A stretch of DNA of 64,000 nucleotides from Pannonibacter sp051860505 (GCF_051860505.1 NZ_JBHYDX010000002.1:1-64000), one strand, 5' to 3'. Shown: positions 50,892 to 60,721, counted from the first letter of the stretch. A program made the numbers and translations. The notes: generated from the sequence alone by a model not told the origin.

Positions 50892-52243
50892 TGCAGCGCC
50901 CGCGTTCCCCGCGTCTTTCCGCCATTGCCAGCTTGACCGTCCTCCTGGCGGCCTTGCAGGGCTGCAGCTCGGTGTCCGAGTACACCGACGCGATCAATCC
51001 GTTCTCGCAAAAGGAAAAGATCCTTCCGGGCGACCGGCGGCCGGTCTTCGCAGAAGCCGATCCGCTTGCCTCGCCCTCGGGCAAATCGGCGAGCGTCGGG
51101 TCGGCCACCGGCGGCCAGAGCTGGCCGCAGGCCGGCGGACCGGAAAGCAATGACCCGGGCAATGTTTCGGTGTCCGTCAGCGGGCAACGCGTCTGGCGCG
51201 CCTCTATTGGCAGCGCCGGCGGCGGGTTGACCTCGTCAGGCTTGCGCGCTGCGGCCCGTCCCGTGTCGGATGGCAGCCGGCTTTTCGTCTACAAGCCGAG
51301 CGGCGAGGTCATCGCCTTCTCAACCGGTGGCGCGCGCGCCTGGACCCGCGACCTTCGTCCCGAGACGGAAGGCGATGTTGCGGCCGGCGGCGGCGTGGCT
51401 GTGGCCAATGGCCGTGTCTTCGCAGCGACCGGATACCGGAAATTCGCAGCCCTTGATGCCGGCTCCGGCCAGGTGCTGTGGTCGATTGACCTCAGCGCTC
51501 CGGCGCGCGGTGCTCCTGGCGTCGGCGGTGGCTATGTCTTCGTCGTGACCCAGCGCAACGAGGTCTATGCCATCAAACAGGACGACGGCACGGTGGCCTG
51601 GACCTACTCCGGGATTGATGAATCCGCCGGTCTCCTCTCCGCGTCCTCGCCGGCTGTCGTCGGCGGGACGGTGGTGGTGCCGTTCTCCTCCGGCGAGATC
51701 ATGGCCATCGACATCAAGAAGGGTGAACCGATCTGGGCCGAGGGTGTTGCCCGCGCCTTCCGCACCCTGACCCTGTCGACTATCGCCGATGTCTCCGCGA
51801 GCCCGGTGGTCGCCGGCGGTACGGTCTATGCAACCGGCGTGGCCGGACGCACCATCGCGGCCTCGCTGAAGACCGGCCAGGTGGAATGGGAACAGGACAT
51901 CGGCAGTGTGCATACGCCCGTTGTCTCGGGATCGGCGATGTTCATGGTCACGCTGGATGACCGGGTCGTTGCGCTGGATCGCAAGACAGGCCAGATCCTG
52001 TGGCGCGCCGACCTGCCGCTGCTCGAAAACAAGAAGAAACGACGCAATTGGGCCGGTCCCGTGCTCGCAAACGGCACTTTGGTCGCTTTCTCGAACGATG
52101 GACGCATCGCACTGGTTGACGCGGCGTCCGGAAACGTGCAGAGCGTGAGGGATGTCCAGACCAATGTGTTCGTGACGCCGATCGTGGCCGGAGGCCGCGT
52201 GATCGTGCTTGAAGGCGACAGCGGTCTGGCGGCTTTCAACTGA
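50891..52243 (+). CDS. bamB: Outer-membrane assembly lipoprotein BamB
   Basis: A 450-residue lipoprotein with a signal peptide ending LLAALQGC (lipidated Cys near residue 26) and a charged, disordered linker rich in S/G/P to about residue 95. An eight-bladed PQQ-like beta-propeller follows (repeats such as VFAATGYRKFAALDAGSGQVLW, VYAIKQDDGTVAWTY, VVALDRKTGQILWRADLP). It belongs to the BAM complex that inserts outer-membrane beta barrels such as HmuR. Located between the YfgM-like gene and der, as in many proteobacteria. Confidence 0.92.
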   Translation: MQRPRSPRLSAIASLTVLLAALQGCSSVSEYTDAINPFSQKEKILPGDRRPVFAEADPLASPSGKSASVGSATGGQSWPQAGGPESNDPGNVSVSVSGQRVWRASIGSAGGGLTSSGLRAAARPVSDGSRLFVYKPSGEVIAFSTGGARAWTRDLRPETEGDVAAGGGVAVANGRVFAATGYRKFAALDAGSGQVLWSIDLSAPARGAPGVGGGYVFVVTQRNEVYAIKQDDGTVAWTYSGIDESAGLLSASSPAVVGGTVVVPFSSGEIMAIDIKKGEPIWAEGVARAFRTLTLSTIADVSASPVVAGGTVYATGVAGRTIAASLKTGQVEWEQDIGSVHTPVVSGSAMFMVTLDDRVVALDRKTGQILWRADLPLLENKKKRRNWAGPVLANGTLVAFSNDGRIALVDAASGNVQSVRDVQTNVFVTPIVAGGRVIVLEGDSGLAAFN

Positions 52244-52287
52244 GATACGAAACGGCCCGGATCTGACGGGCTGGCAGGAGATGCAAT

Positions 52288-53712
52288 TTGGGTGCGACCG
52301 TCGCCATTATCGGCCGGCCGAACGTGGGCAAGTCAACGCTGTTCAACCGCCTCGTGGGCAAGCGCCTGGCGCTCGTCGATGACACACCAGGGGTGACGCG
52401 TGACCGGCGGCCCGGTGATGCGCGCCTCGGCGACTTGCGCTTCACCATCATCGATACGGCAGGTCTGGAAGACGCCGATGCTGCCAGCCTCGAGGGCCGC
52501 ATGCGCGCCCAGACCGAGGAAGCCATCGCGGAAGCCGATGTGGTGCTGTTCGTCATTGACGCCCGCGCCGGCGTGACGCCACTGGATGCGCATTTTGCCG
52601 CCGTGGCCCGCAAGACCGATACGCCGGTGATCCTACTGGCCAACAAGGCCGAAGGGCGGGCAGGCGAGGGCGGGCTCTATGAAGCGTTCTCGCTCGGCCT
52701 TGGCCAGCCGATCCCGGTGTCAGCCGAGCACGGCGAGGGCCTGGCCGATCTCTATGAGGCGCTGTTGCCGTTTGTCGAACGGGTCGAGGAAGAGGAGCAG
52801 GCCGCGGCGGATGAGGCGCGCATTGCCATCGAACTCGACGAGGAAGGCCAGGATCTGGTTCCCGAGGAGCCGGTCGGCACCAAGGAGCGCCCGTTGCGGG
52901 TGGCCATCGTCGGACGCCCCAACGCCGGCAAATCAACTCTGATCAACCGTATGGTTGGTGAGGAGCGGATGCTGACCGGTCCGGAGGCGGGCATCACGCG
53001 CGACTCCATCTCCGTCGACTGGGAATGGCGCAACCATCACATCAAGCTGTTCGACACGGCCGGGATCCGCCGCAAGGCGCGCGTGCAGGAAAAGCTGGAA
53101 AAGCTTTCCGTTGCCGATGCGCTGCGCGCGATCAAGTTCGCTGAAGTCGTGGTCGTGGCCCTCGATGCGACGAACTCTTTCGAAAAGCAGGATCTGCAGA
53201 TCATCGAACTGTGCGCCCGCGAAGGCCGCGCGGTGGTGATTGCCATCAACAAGTGGGACCTGATCGAGGATCGCGAGGTTGCCTGGAGCGCCATTCGCGA
53301 TGCGCAGGAACGCTATCTGAACCAGATCCGCGGCGTCACCATCTGCACCCTGTCCGGCCTGCAGGGCCAGGGCATCGACCGGCTGATGGAGGCGGTGCTC
53401 GGCGCCTATGACATCTGGAACAGCCGTATCTCGACAGCGCGGCTCAACCGCTGGCTCACCGGGATCCTGGCCCACCATCCGCCTCCGGCGGTGCAGGGGC
53501 GCCGGGTCAAGCTGCGCTACATGACGCAGGCCAAGACCCGTCCGCCGCATTTCATCGTGTTCAGTTCCCGTCCCGAGGAACTGCCGGAGAGCTACACGCG
53601 CTACCTGACCAACAACCTGCGCAAGAAGTTCGAAATGCCCGGCACGCCGATCCGGCTGTCCTACCGCAAGGGGGACAATCCTTATGCGGCCCGGGCCAAG
53701 CAGCATCGTTGA
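52288..53712 (+). CDS. der: Ribosome assembly GTPase Der (EngA)
   Basis: A 474-residue protein with two tandem GTPase domains. G1 of the first is GRPNVGKST (residues 9-17), G3 DTAG near 56 and G4 NKAE near 118. The second has GRPNAGKST near 211, DTAG near 258, and NKWD near 325. A KH-like C-terminal domain follows. The start is TTG 52288 with AGGAG 7 bases upstream; the nearby ATG at 52281 is out of frame. Der acts late in 50S subunit assembly. A clear terminator follows. Confidence 0.95.
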   Translation: MGATVAIIGRPNVGKSTLFNRLVGKRLALVDDTPGVTRDRRPGDARLGDLRFTIIDTAGLEDADAASLEGRMRAQTEEAIAEADVVLFVIDARAGVTPLDAHFAAVARKTDTPVILLANKAEGRAGEGGLYEAFSLGLGQPIPVSAEHGEGLADLYEALLPFVERVEEEEQAAADEARIAIELDEEGQDLVPEEPVGTKERPLRVAIVGRPNAGKSTLINRMVGEERMLTGPEAGITRDSISVDWEWRNHHIKLFDTAGIRRKARVQEKLEKLSVADALRAIKFAEVVVVALDATNSFEKQDLQIIELCAREGRAVVIAINKWDLIEDREVAWSAIRDAQERYLNQIRGVTICTLSGLQGQGIDRLMEAVLGAYDIWNSRISTARLNRWLTGILAHHPPPAVQGRRVKLRYMTQAKTRPPHFIVFSSRPEELPESYTRYLTNNLRKKFEMPGTPIRLSYRKGDNPYAARAKQHR

Positions 53713-53720
53713 CGTTTCAG

Positions 53721-53746
53721 CCCGGGGCAGCGATGCCCCGGGTTTT
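53721..53746 (+). terminator. Rho-independent terminator after der
   Basis: A perfect 9-bp stem CCCGGGGCA / TGCCCCGGG with a 4-base loop is followed by TTTT. It lies 8 bases after the der stop. Confidence 0.85.
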
Positions 53747-53798
53747 GCATGCCCCGCCTTATTCTCATTTCCCGTTTTCCGATGCCAGGAGGTCTGTC

Positions 53799-54590
53799 AT
53801 GGCTGGTTCACGCCTGGAATTTGCCCTTGCCCTTGCCGAGCGCGCCGGTGCGCTTGGTCTTGAGTATTTTCGCCGCCTCGAAACCCTGACCGTCACGGCG
53901 AAAGGACACCAGGATCTGGTGTCCGAAGCGGACCGCGATGTCGAAACGCTGGTCCGCGCGGCTCTGGCCGAGGCCTATCCAGAGGACGGCATCGTCGGTG
54001 AGGAACATGGCCGGCTGGCCGGCACATCCGGCTATACCTGGGTGATCGATCCAATTGATGGTACGGCGAATTTTGTCGCCGGCATTCCGCAGTGGTGCGT
54101 CGTCATCGCCTGCGTCAAGGACGGCCAGACGGTGATCGGCATCACCTATGATCCGGTGGCGCGTGAGATGTTCCATGCCGAGAAGGGCTCCGGCACCTTC
54201 GTCAACGGGCGGCCGGTAAAAGTGTCATCCAGCGACAGTCTCGGACGCGGCTCGGTCGGCGTTGGTTTCAGCGGGCGCAGCCACGCCTGCGGTGCCGTAC
54301 AGGTGATCGACGCGCTGGTGGCGAAGGGCGGCGTGTTCTTTCGCAACGCCTCCGGCGGCCTGATGCTGGCCTATGTCGCCTCCGGCCGGCTGATCGGCTA
54401 TTGCGAGGCACATATGAACGCCTGGGACTGCCTGGCGGGTCTCCTGATGATCGAGGAGGCCGGCGGCTTTTCTGTTGCCTATGACGCCGATGCGGCCTTG
54501 ACGGCAGGCGTGCGTGTGATTGCCGGTGGCAAGGGTATCGAAGCCGACCTGGTCGCGATCTGCGACGCGGCATTCCCGAAGGTTGGCTGA
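53799..54590 (+). CDS. Inositol monophosphatase-family phosphatase
   Basis: A 263-residue Mg2+-dependent phosphatase. Metal-binding motifs are GEEHG near 67, DPIDGTANFVAG near 84 and NAWDCLAGLLMIEEAGG near 210. The family hydrolyses inositol phosphates, histidinol phosphate or 3'-phosphoadenosine phosphates; the sequence alone does not decide which. ATG 53799 has AGGAGG 7 bases upstream, much better than the start at 53709, which lies inside the der terminator region. Confidence 0.9.
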   Translation: MAGSRLEFALALAERAGALGLEYFRRLETLTVTAKGHQDLVSEADRDVETLVRAALAEAYPEDGIVGEEHGRLAGTSGYTWVIDPIDGTANFVAGIPQWCVVIACVKDGQTVIGITYDPVAREMFHAEKGSGTFVNGRPVKVSSSDSLGRGSVGVGFSGRSHACGAVQVIDALVAKGGVFFRNASGGLMLAYVASGRLIGYCEAHMNAWDCLAGLLMIEEAGGFSVAYDADAALTAGVRVIAGGKGIEADLVAICDAAFPKVG

Positions 54591-54656
54591 GGCACCCCAA
54601 AAAAGTCGTGGCAACTACCACGGCTTAGTTTGATAACAAACCTCGACATCAACGCC

Positions 54657-54785
54657 GTCATCCCGGCCAAGCGCAGCGCCGAGCCGGGACCGGTGGGTCA
54701 AGATGTCGATATCGCAATGAGTTAATAACCGACAGACCGGGGCCCTCCGGTCCCGGATCTCCGCTTCGCTGCGTCCGGGATGACC
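54657..54785. repeat. Paired-palindrome intergenic unit, second family, copy 2
   Basis: It opens CGTCATCCCGGCCAAGCG and closes CCGGGATGACC, with GACCGGGGCCCTCCGGTC between. Its first 36 bases are the exact reverse complement of 29380-29415, about 25 kb away. It fills the gap between the phosphatase gene and the SDR gene. Confidence 0.8.
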
Positions 54786-54809
54786 AAAGAGGGATTTATC
54801 AGCACTCTG

Positions 54810-54836
54810 AGCCGGGGCACTTGCTCCGGCTTTTTT
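54810..54836 (+). terminator. Rho-independent terminator downstream of the second-family repeat
   Basis: AGCCGGGGC / GCTCCGGCT forms a 9-bp stem (one G-U pair) with loop ACTT, followed by a T-run (TTTTT). It acts on the plus strand, 220 bases after the phosphatase gene, and lies just beyond the convergent SDR gene's stop. Confidence 0.7.
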
Positions 54837-54859
54837 ATTGGCTCTGTTCAAGCACCCCG

Positions 54860-55606
54860 TCAGACGACCAGCGGGACAAAGTCCTTGAACATGCCGGACG
54901 GGCGATCATACAGGCGCCCGGTATCGGCAAAATCCGGCCGCAGCATGGTGATGATCTGCGGCGCCACTTCGGACGGATGCGGCAGCGTCTCCGGATCCTC
55001 GCCCGGCATCGCCTTGGCCCGCATGGCCGTGCGCATGGCGCCGGGGTTGAGCAGATTGACGCGAACCGCCGTCGACTGGGTTTCACCCGCATAGGTGCGC
55101 ACCAGCGCTTCCAGAGCTGCCTTCGACGCGGAATAGGCGCCCCAGAACGGCTTGCACTTGTGCGCGGCGCTGGAGGTGAGGAACACGGCGCGGCCAGTGT
55201 CGGACTGGCGCAACAGCGGGTCCAGCGAGCGGATCAGGCGCCAGTTGGCGGTGACGTTGAGCGCCATCACCTTGTCAAAGGTCTTGATGTCGATGTGGCC
55301 GAGGGGCGACAGGCCGCCGAGCATGCCGGCATTGCCGACCAGCATGTCGAGCTTGCCCCAGCGTTCATAGATCGCAGCGCCGAGACGGTCGATGCCATCG
55401 TAATCCATCAGGTCGAGCGGGACGAGAGTGGCACTGCCGCCGAGGCCCTTGATCTCGTCATCGAGATCTTCCAGGCCACCGACAGTGCGCGCCAGGGCGA
55501 TCACATGCACGCCTTCGGCGGCAAGCGCCTTGGCAAGATGATAGCCGATGCCGCGCGAGGCGCCGGTGACGACGGCGACGCGGCCCTGAAGTTGAGTATC
55601 TGTCAT
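54860..55606 (-). CDS. Short-chain dehydrogenase/reductase
   Basis: A 248-residue classical SDR. The cofactor motif is TGASRGIG near residue 15; LVGNAG stands where NNAG is usual; the active site has a Ser in FLTSSAAHK and Tyr-Lys in YSASK near 160. It lies 22 bases after purF on the same strand, a position kept in many Rhizobiales. Substrate unknown; the NADPH- or NADH-dependent choice is not certain. Confidence 0.9.
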   Translation of the reverse strand: MTDTQLQGRVAVVTGASRGIGYHLAKALAAEGVHVIALARTVGGLEDLDDEIKGLGGSATLVPLDLMDYDGIDRLGAAIYERWGKLDMLVGNAGMLGGLSPLGHIDIKTFDKVMALNVTANWRLIRSLDPLLRQSDTGRAVFLTSSAAHKCKPFWGAYSASKAALEALVRTYAGETQSTAVRVNLLNPGAMRTAMRAKAMPGEDPETLPHPSEVAPQIITMLRPDFADTGRLYDRPSGMFKDFVPLVV

Positions 55607-55628
55607 TCGTACTGGATCCCGTTACGGA

Positions 55629-57131
55629 CTACCGGATTTCCACCAGCCGCGGCGGCTTGCGGAACTCGACGTCATCCGCCAGATCGGTCAGCGGGGTCGG
55701 ATAGTCGCCGGTGAAGCAATGGTCGGTGAACTGCGGGTTGGCGCTGTCACGCCCTTCATAGCCCATCGCCTTGTAAATGCCTTCGACAGAGAGGAAAGCG
55801 AGGCTGTCCGCACCGATGAAGGCGCACATCTCGTCGAGATTGTAGCGGGCTGCCAGCAGCTTTTCACGGACCGGCGTGTCGATGCCATAATAATCCGAGT
55901 AGCGGATCGGCGGGCTGGCGAGACGGAAGTGAACTTCGCGGGCGCCCGCATCCCGGATCATCTGCACGATCTTGACCGACGTTGTTCCGCGTACAAGGCT
56001 GTCATCGATCAGCGTCACCCGCTTGCCTTCGATCTGGGCCCGGTTGGCCGAATGCTTCAGCTTCACACCGAGCGTGCGGATCGACTGGGTCGGTTCGATG
56101 AAGGTGCGGCCGACATAGTGGTTGCGGATGATGCCAAGTTCAAACGGAACGCCGGATTCTTGGCTGTAGCCGATGGCGGCAGGCACGCCACTGTCCGGCA
56201 CCGGCACGACCACATCGCTGTCGGCATGGGTTTCGCGGGCAAGCTGGCGGCCCATCTCGCGGCGCACGTCATAGACCGAGCGGCCACCGACGACGGAGTC
56301 GGGACGGGCGAAATAGACATATTCGAAGATGCAGGGACGCGCCGGGCGACGGCCGAAGGGGAAGTAGCTCTCGATGCCGGACGGGGTGCAGACGATGACT
56401 TCGCCATTTTCCACTTCGCGGATGAAGCGGGCGCCGATGATGTCGAGGGCGCAGGTTTCAGACGCCAGGATCGGGGCGCCGTTGAGATCGCCCAGAACCA
56501 GCGGCCGGATGCCGAGCGGATCGCGGGCACCGATCAGCTTCTTGCGCGTCAGGGCAACGAGCGAATAGGCGCCTTCCATCTGCTGGATCGCCTCGATGAA
56601 GCGGTCGACGATCTTCGGCTGGCGGCTGCGGGCGACGAGCTGCAGCACGACTTCCGAATCCGAGGTTGACTGGCAGATGGCGCCGTCGCGGATCAGCTGG
56701 CGCCGCAAGGTCAGCGCATTGGTGAAGTTGCCATTGTGGCAGATGGCAAAGCCGCCGCCATCCAGTTCGGCAAACAGCGGCTGCACATTGCGCAGGATCG
56801 GCTCGCCGGTGGTGGAATAGCGTACATGGCCGACAGCGGCCGAACCCGGCAGGCGCGAGATCGTGTTGGCGCTCGAAAAATGATCGCCGACAAGGCCAAG
56901 ATGGCGCTCGGCGCGGAACTGGTCGTTCTCGTCATAGGTGACAATGCCGGCGGCTTCCTGGCCCCGGTGCTGCAGCGCATGCAGGCCGAGAGCGGTCAGG
57001 GCGGCGGCATCCTCATGCCCCAGAACGCCAAACACGCCGCACTCCTCGCGCAGCGTGTCGCCGTACATGTCGTCGATCTGGTCAATTGCGTCTTTCGACA
57101 CCTGGTCCGGGTGATGGGTCGTTCCGGTCAT
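55629..57131 (-). CDS. purF: Amidophosphoribosyltransferase
   Basis: A 500-residue enzyme that makes phosphoribosylamine from PRPP and glutamine, the first step of purine synthesis. A 30-residue propeptide precedes the catalytic Cys31 (EECGVFGVLGHEDAA). The glutaminase domain holds HALQHRGQEAAGI and HNGNFTNA; the PRTase domain has the PRPP loop VTLIDDSLVRGTTS near 355. AAGGAC precedes ATG 57131. Adjacent upstream is cvpA, its usual partner. Confidence 0.95.
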   Translation of the reverse strand: MTGTTHHPDQVSKDAIDQIDDMYGDTLREECGVFGVLGHEDAAALTALGLHALQHRGQEAAGIVTYDENDQFRAERHLGLVGDHFSSANTISRLPGSAAVGHVRYSTTGEPILRNVQPLFAELDGGGFAICHNGNFTNALTLRRQLIRDGAICQSTSDSEVVLQLVARSRQPKIVDRFIEAIQQMEGAYSLVALTRKKLIGARDPLGIRPLVLGDLNGAPILASETCALDIIGARFIREVENGEVIVCTPSGIESYFPFGRRPARPCIFEYVYFARPDSVVGGRSVYDVRREMGRQLARETHADSDVVVPVPDSGVPAAIGYSQESGVPFELGIIRNHYVGRTFIEPTQSIRTLGVKLKHSANRAQIEGKRVTLIDDSLVRGTTSVKIVQMIRDAGAREVHFRLASPPIRYSDYYGIDTPVREKLLAARYNLDEMCAFIGADSLAFLSVEGIYKAMGYEGRDSANPQFTDHCFTGDYPTPLTDLADDVEFRKPPRLVEIR

Positions 57132-57181
57132 GGCGATGTCCTTAGCTCTTTACGAACCGGGCGGACCCGGCCCAACCTGGC

Positions 57182-57817
57182 TTAGTTTCCGGTGCCACCG
57201 GTTGTCAGTTGCTCGATACCCTGGCGTTCAGCCGGGGAGTAGCCTGTATTCTCGTTCGCCGTCGCCGGGGAAGTCCCCGACGGGGCTGCGGGCGCGGCGC
57301 CCTGGCCCGAGCGGATCCGGTTGAGAATAGCAGCTTCCGGGTCTTCCGGCAGCGCCGCGACGAGGCGGTCGCCGATATGAACCAGCAGATCACGCGACTT
57401 GGCCTGGGCCACCCAGGTCGGCTGGCGCTCGGGGGCGACGAACCAGTTGAAGAACAGCATGGCGACGACGACCAGCAGCAGGCCACGAGCCGCGCCGAAG
57501 ACGAAGCCGAGCGTGCGGTCGAGTGCCCCGATGCGGCTGTCCAGCACGAAATCAGAGATCCGCATCGTGATGTAGCTGACGATGATCAGGGTCAGCAGGA
57601 ATACGCCGGCGACTGACGCGCCAAGGGCGACATATTCGTTGCTGATATACTGGCGCGCGAAAGGCAGCACATGCCCGTAGAGCATGTAGGCGCTGGCCGC
57701 TGCAGCCACCCAGGAGGCGATCGACAGCACCTCGCGCACGAAGCCGCGTACCATCGCCAGGACAGCCGAAATAAGCATGATGACGATAAGGATTCCGTCC
57801 AGAAGCGTGATCGGCAT
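57182..57817 (-). CDS. cvpA: CvpA-family inner-membrane protein
   Basis: A 211-residue protein with four membrane helices in the first 130 residues (LLDGILIVIMLISAVLAMVRGFVREVLSIASWVAA at the start, then FDFVLDSRIGALDRTLGFVFGAARGLLLVV-like segments). The C-terminal 80 residues are a polar tail. In E. coli it is needed for colicin V production and affects envelope stress; it commonly precedes purF. It ends 50 bases before purF. Confidence 0.9.
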   Translation of the reverse strand: MPITLLDGILIVIMLISAVLAMVRGFVREVLSIASWVAAAASAYMLYGHVLPFARQYISNEYVALGASVAGVFLLTLIIVSYITMRISDFVLDSRIGALDRTLGFVFGAARGLLLVVVAMLFFNWFVAPERQPTWVAQAKSRDLLVHIGDRLVAALPEDPEAAILNRIRSGQGAAPAAPSGTSPATANENTGYSPAERQGIEQLTTGGTGN

Positions 57818-57927
57818 TGCTCGGTCTTGTCCTCATGTCCCGCGCGGCGCACCGGACATAAGCCGGTTGCTCCCTGCGCGCAAGGTGCAGGTCAAATTCC
57901 GTTCCGGCTAAGCGCTTTTTCCGCAGC

Positions 57928-59364
57928 TCAGTCGGCACTCCGGCCCGGTGTCCGGGCCGTTTCCCTGGTCGGTGCATCGCCCTTGCGGGGCGCACCGGCG
58001 GTGATCCTTGCTATGAAGGCGGCGAGATCCTGAACTCCGTCCGCCGCAATCTCCGCCTTGCCCCCGTCCTTGACGGTGCCCTGCGGACAGATCGCCCGGT
58101 CAAAGCCGAGTTTCTGCGCCTCTTTCAGTCGTGCCTGTCCCTGCGCGACCGGTCGGATCGCACCGGACAGGCTGACCTCGCCGAAATAGACGCAATTGGC
58201 CGGCAGGGCAAGGCCGCTGAGGGAAGAGACGAGTGCTGCGGCAACCGCAAGGTCAGCGCCCGGCTCGTTGATGCGAAGGCCACCGGCCACGTTCAGATAG
58301 ACATCGTGCTGGGAAAACCGCACGCCGCAGCGCGCTTCCAGCACGGCCAGGATCATCGACAGGCGGGCACTGTCCCAGCCGATCACGGCGCGGCGGGGCG
58401 TGCCGAGCGGCGAGGGAGCGACCAGCGCCTGGATTTCGATGAGCAGCGGACGCGAGCCCTCCAGGCCGGCGAAAACAACGGATCCGGGCGAATTGGTGGC
58501 GCGATCGCCGAGAAACAGCGCAGACGGATTGGCCACCTCCTGCAGGCCGGCCCCGGTCATTTCGAAGACCCCGATCTCGTCGGTGGCGCCGAACCGGTTC
58601 TTGACCGAGCGCAGGATACGGTACTGGTGCGCCCCGTCGCCCTCGAAATAGAGCACCGCGTCGACCATATGCTCGACGACGCGGGGACCGGCAATCTGGC
58701 CGTCCTTGGTCACATGCCCGACCAGCACCATGGCGGTGCCGGACTTCTTGGCATAGCGGACCATGGCCTGAGCGGATGCACGGACCTGGGTCACGGTGCC
58801 CGGGGGCGAATCAGCCTGTTCGGTCCAAAGTGTCTGCACCGAATCAAGGATCAGCAGGGCAGGGGGCGGGCCAGCTTCGAGGGTCGCAAGGATATCCTCG
58901 ACACTGGTCTCGGCGGCCAATGCCACTGGCGCCTGCGACAGGCCAAGGCGCTCAGCGCGCAGGCGAACCTGGTCAATGGCCTCTTCACCCGAAATGTAGA
59001 CCGAGCGCAGGCCCTTGTTGGCAAGCGCTGCGGAGGCCTGGATCAGCAGGGTCGACTTGCCGATGCCCGGATCGCCGCCAACGAGCAAGGCCGAACCGCG
59101 CACGAACCCGCCGCCAGTCACCCGGTCGAGTTCCTTGATGCCGCTCTGGAAGCGCGGGGCTTCCTTGGCTTCACCGGACAGGCCAACGAGCTGGACGACC
59201 CGGCCCTTGGCCGGTTTGCCCTTGGCCGGTCCACCGCCGACGCCGCCTCTGGTCTGCTCCTCAACTATGGAATTCCATTCACCGCACGCATCGCAGCGGC
59301 CGGCCCAGCGGGTGCTGACCGCGCCACAAGACTGGCACAGGAAAGTGGTTGAGCGGCGCGCCAT
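57928..59364 (-). CDS. radA: DNA repair protein RadA
   Basis: A 478-residue protein. The N-terminal zinc finger is C10-QS-C13 and C24-DA-C27. The RecA-like core has Walker A GGDPGIGKSTL near 97 and the RadA-specific KNRFG motif near 262. A Lon-protease-like C-terminal domain follows (AGADLAVAAALVSSLSGLALP-type segment). RadA promotes branch migration in recombination. It overlaps nothing but starts 1 base after the alr stop, so the two genes are coupled. Confidence 0.94.
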   Translation of the reverse strand: MARRSTTFLCQSCGAVSTRWAGRCDACGEWNSIVEEQTRGGVGGGPAKGKPAKGRVVQLVGLSGEAKEAPRFQSGIKELDRVTGGGFVRGSALLVGGDPGIGKSTLLIQASAALANKGLRSVYISGEEAIDQVRLRAERLGLSQAPVALAAETSVEDILATLEAGPPPALLILDSVQTLWTEQADSPPGTVTQVRASAQAMVRYAKKSGTAMVLVGHVTKDGQIAGPRVVEHMVDAVLYFEGDGAHQYRILRSVKNRFGATDEIGVFEMTGAGLQEVANPSALFLGDRATNSPGSVVFAGLEGSRPLLIEIQALVAPSPLGTPRRAVIGWDSARLSMILAVLEARCGVRFSQHDVYLNVAGGLRINEPGADLAVAAALVSSLSGLALPANCVYFGEVSLSGAIRPVAQGQARLKEAQKLGFDRAICPQGTVKDGGKAEIAADGVQDLAAFIARITAGAPRKGDAPTRETARTPGRSAD

Positions 59365-59365
59365 C

Positions 59366-60607
59366 TCAGCGGGGTTCCTTCAAGGTTGCAGAAACTGCGG
59401 CCGACAGCGGGGCATAGATCCGCTGATGGCGCTGGCCGAGGCTGGTGAGCAACTCGTAGTCGATGGTTTGGGCCGCACCAGCAATGTCAGTCATGTCGAT
59501 ATCGGGTCCATAGAGCTGAATGAAAGCGCCGCGCCTCGTGAGGTCGGCGGGAACATCCGTGATGTCCACCGCCAGGAGGTCCATTGAAACCCGGCCGAAC
59601 AGTGGCACCTTGTAGCCAGCCACCGCACCATAGGCAGACGGCTGGCCGTCCGCGCGGTTGTCCGCGCCGCCGGCCCTGCGGTGATATCCGTCGCCGTAAC
59701 CGGTCGACAGGATGGCGAGCCGGGTCGGGCGGCAGGTGGTCTGGGCCTGACCATATCCGACGGACACATCAGCCGGGACATGCCGGATCTGCAGGATCCG
59801 CGCCTCGAGCTTGACCACCGGACGCAGCCGCTCCGGCGCGCCCTCGATGATCTCGCCGCCGTAGAGTGCAATCCCCGGACGCACCATGTCGAAGTGATAG
59901 TCCGGGCCGAGATAGATACCGGCGGAATTGGCAAGCGAACAGGGCGTGCACGGAAACAGCTCCCGCAGCGACTTGAACCGCGCGAGCTGCTCCGCGTTGA
60001 AAGGCGAACTGGCCGTTGAGCCGCAGGCGAGGTGGCTCATCACCAGCGTGAGGTCGAAGGCCTGCAGCATCGCGCTGTCGGCGGCGATCCGCCGCGTGTC
60101 GGCCTCGCTCAGTCCAAGGCGGTTCATGCCGGTGTCGATATGCAGCGCCGCGCCCAGCATCACCTTGCGCCTGCGGCAGAACAGGGCCCATTCCTCTGCC
60201 TCAGCCAGCGAGCCGAGCACGGGACGGAGCCTGGCTTCGGCGTAATGGGGAGCGGCGCCCGGCAGGAGACCATTCAGCACATAGATGATGGCACCCGGCA
60301 TTTCGCGGCGAACCACGACGCCTTCTTGCGGCAGGGCGACAAAAAAGGTGGTGCAGCCGGCCCCCGCCAAGGCCCGCACGACCGGCGTCAGCCCACAGCC
60401 ATAGGCATCGGACTTGACGGCCGCAGCGCAGATCACAGACGCACCGACCCGGTCACGCAACATCCGCCAGTTGGCTGCAATCGCATCGGTGTCGATGGTC
60501 AGGCGGCTGCCATGGACCATGCTGTCGGCGTCACCTTCGGCCCCGCCGTCCGGCCGCAGGCCAGGCGATGCAGATGGCGGTCTGGTCTCTTTGGTGACTG
60601 GCGTCAT
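59366..60607 (-). CDS. alr: Alanine racemase
   Basis: A 413-residue PLP enzyme that makes D-alanine for peptidoglycan. The PLP lysine is Lys65 in AAAVKSDAYGCGL, and the second base is the Tyr in DVSVGYGQAQTT near residue 295. The first 30 residues are poorly conserved, and ATG 60520 (MVHGSRLTIDTDAI) with AGGTGA upstream may be the true start. It lies 183 bases after dnaB, with a terminator between them. Confidence 0.93.
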   Translation of the reverse strand: MTPVTKETRPPSASPGLRPDGGAEGDADSMVHGSRLTIDTDAIAANWRMLRDRVGASVICAAAVKSDAYGCGLTPVVRALAGAGCTTFFVALPQEGVVVRREMPGAIIYVLNGLLPGAAPHYAEARLRPVLGSLAEAEEWALFCRRRKVMLGAALHIDTGMNRLGLSEADTRRIAADSAMLQAFDLTLVMSHLACGSTASSPFNAEQLARFKSLRELFPCTPCSLANSAGIYLGPDYHFDMVRPGIALYGGEIIEGAPERLRPVVKLEARILQIRHVPADVSVGYGQAQTTCRPTRLAILSTGYGDGYHRRAGGADNRADGQPSAYGAVAGYKVPLFGRVSMDLLAVDITDVPADLTRRGAFIQLYGPDIDMTDIAGAAQTIDYELLTSLGQRHQRIYAPLSAAVSATLKEPR

Positions 60608-60721
60608 GCTTGGCGGTCTTGTCCGGCGATGCGTCGACAGGAAGGCGATTCGTGGCCCAGGCGGTTGGCACCATCATAAAGACCCGAAGCCGGAATTTCG
60701 CCCGTTGCCTTCGTCCAGAAC

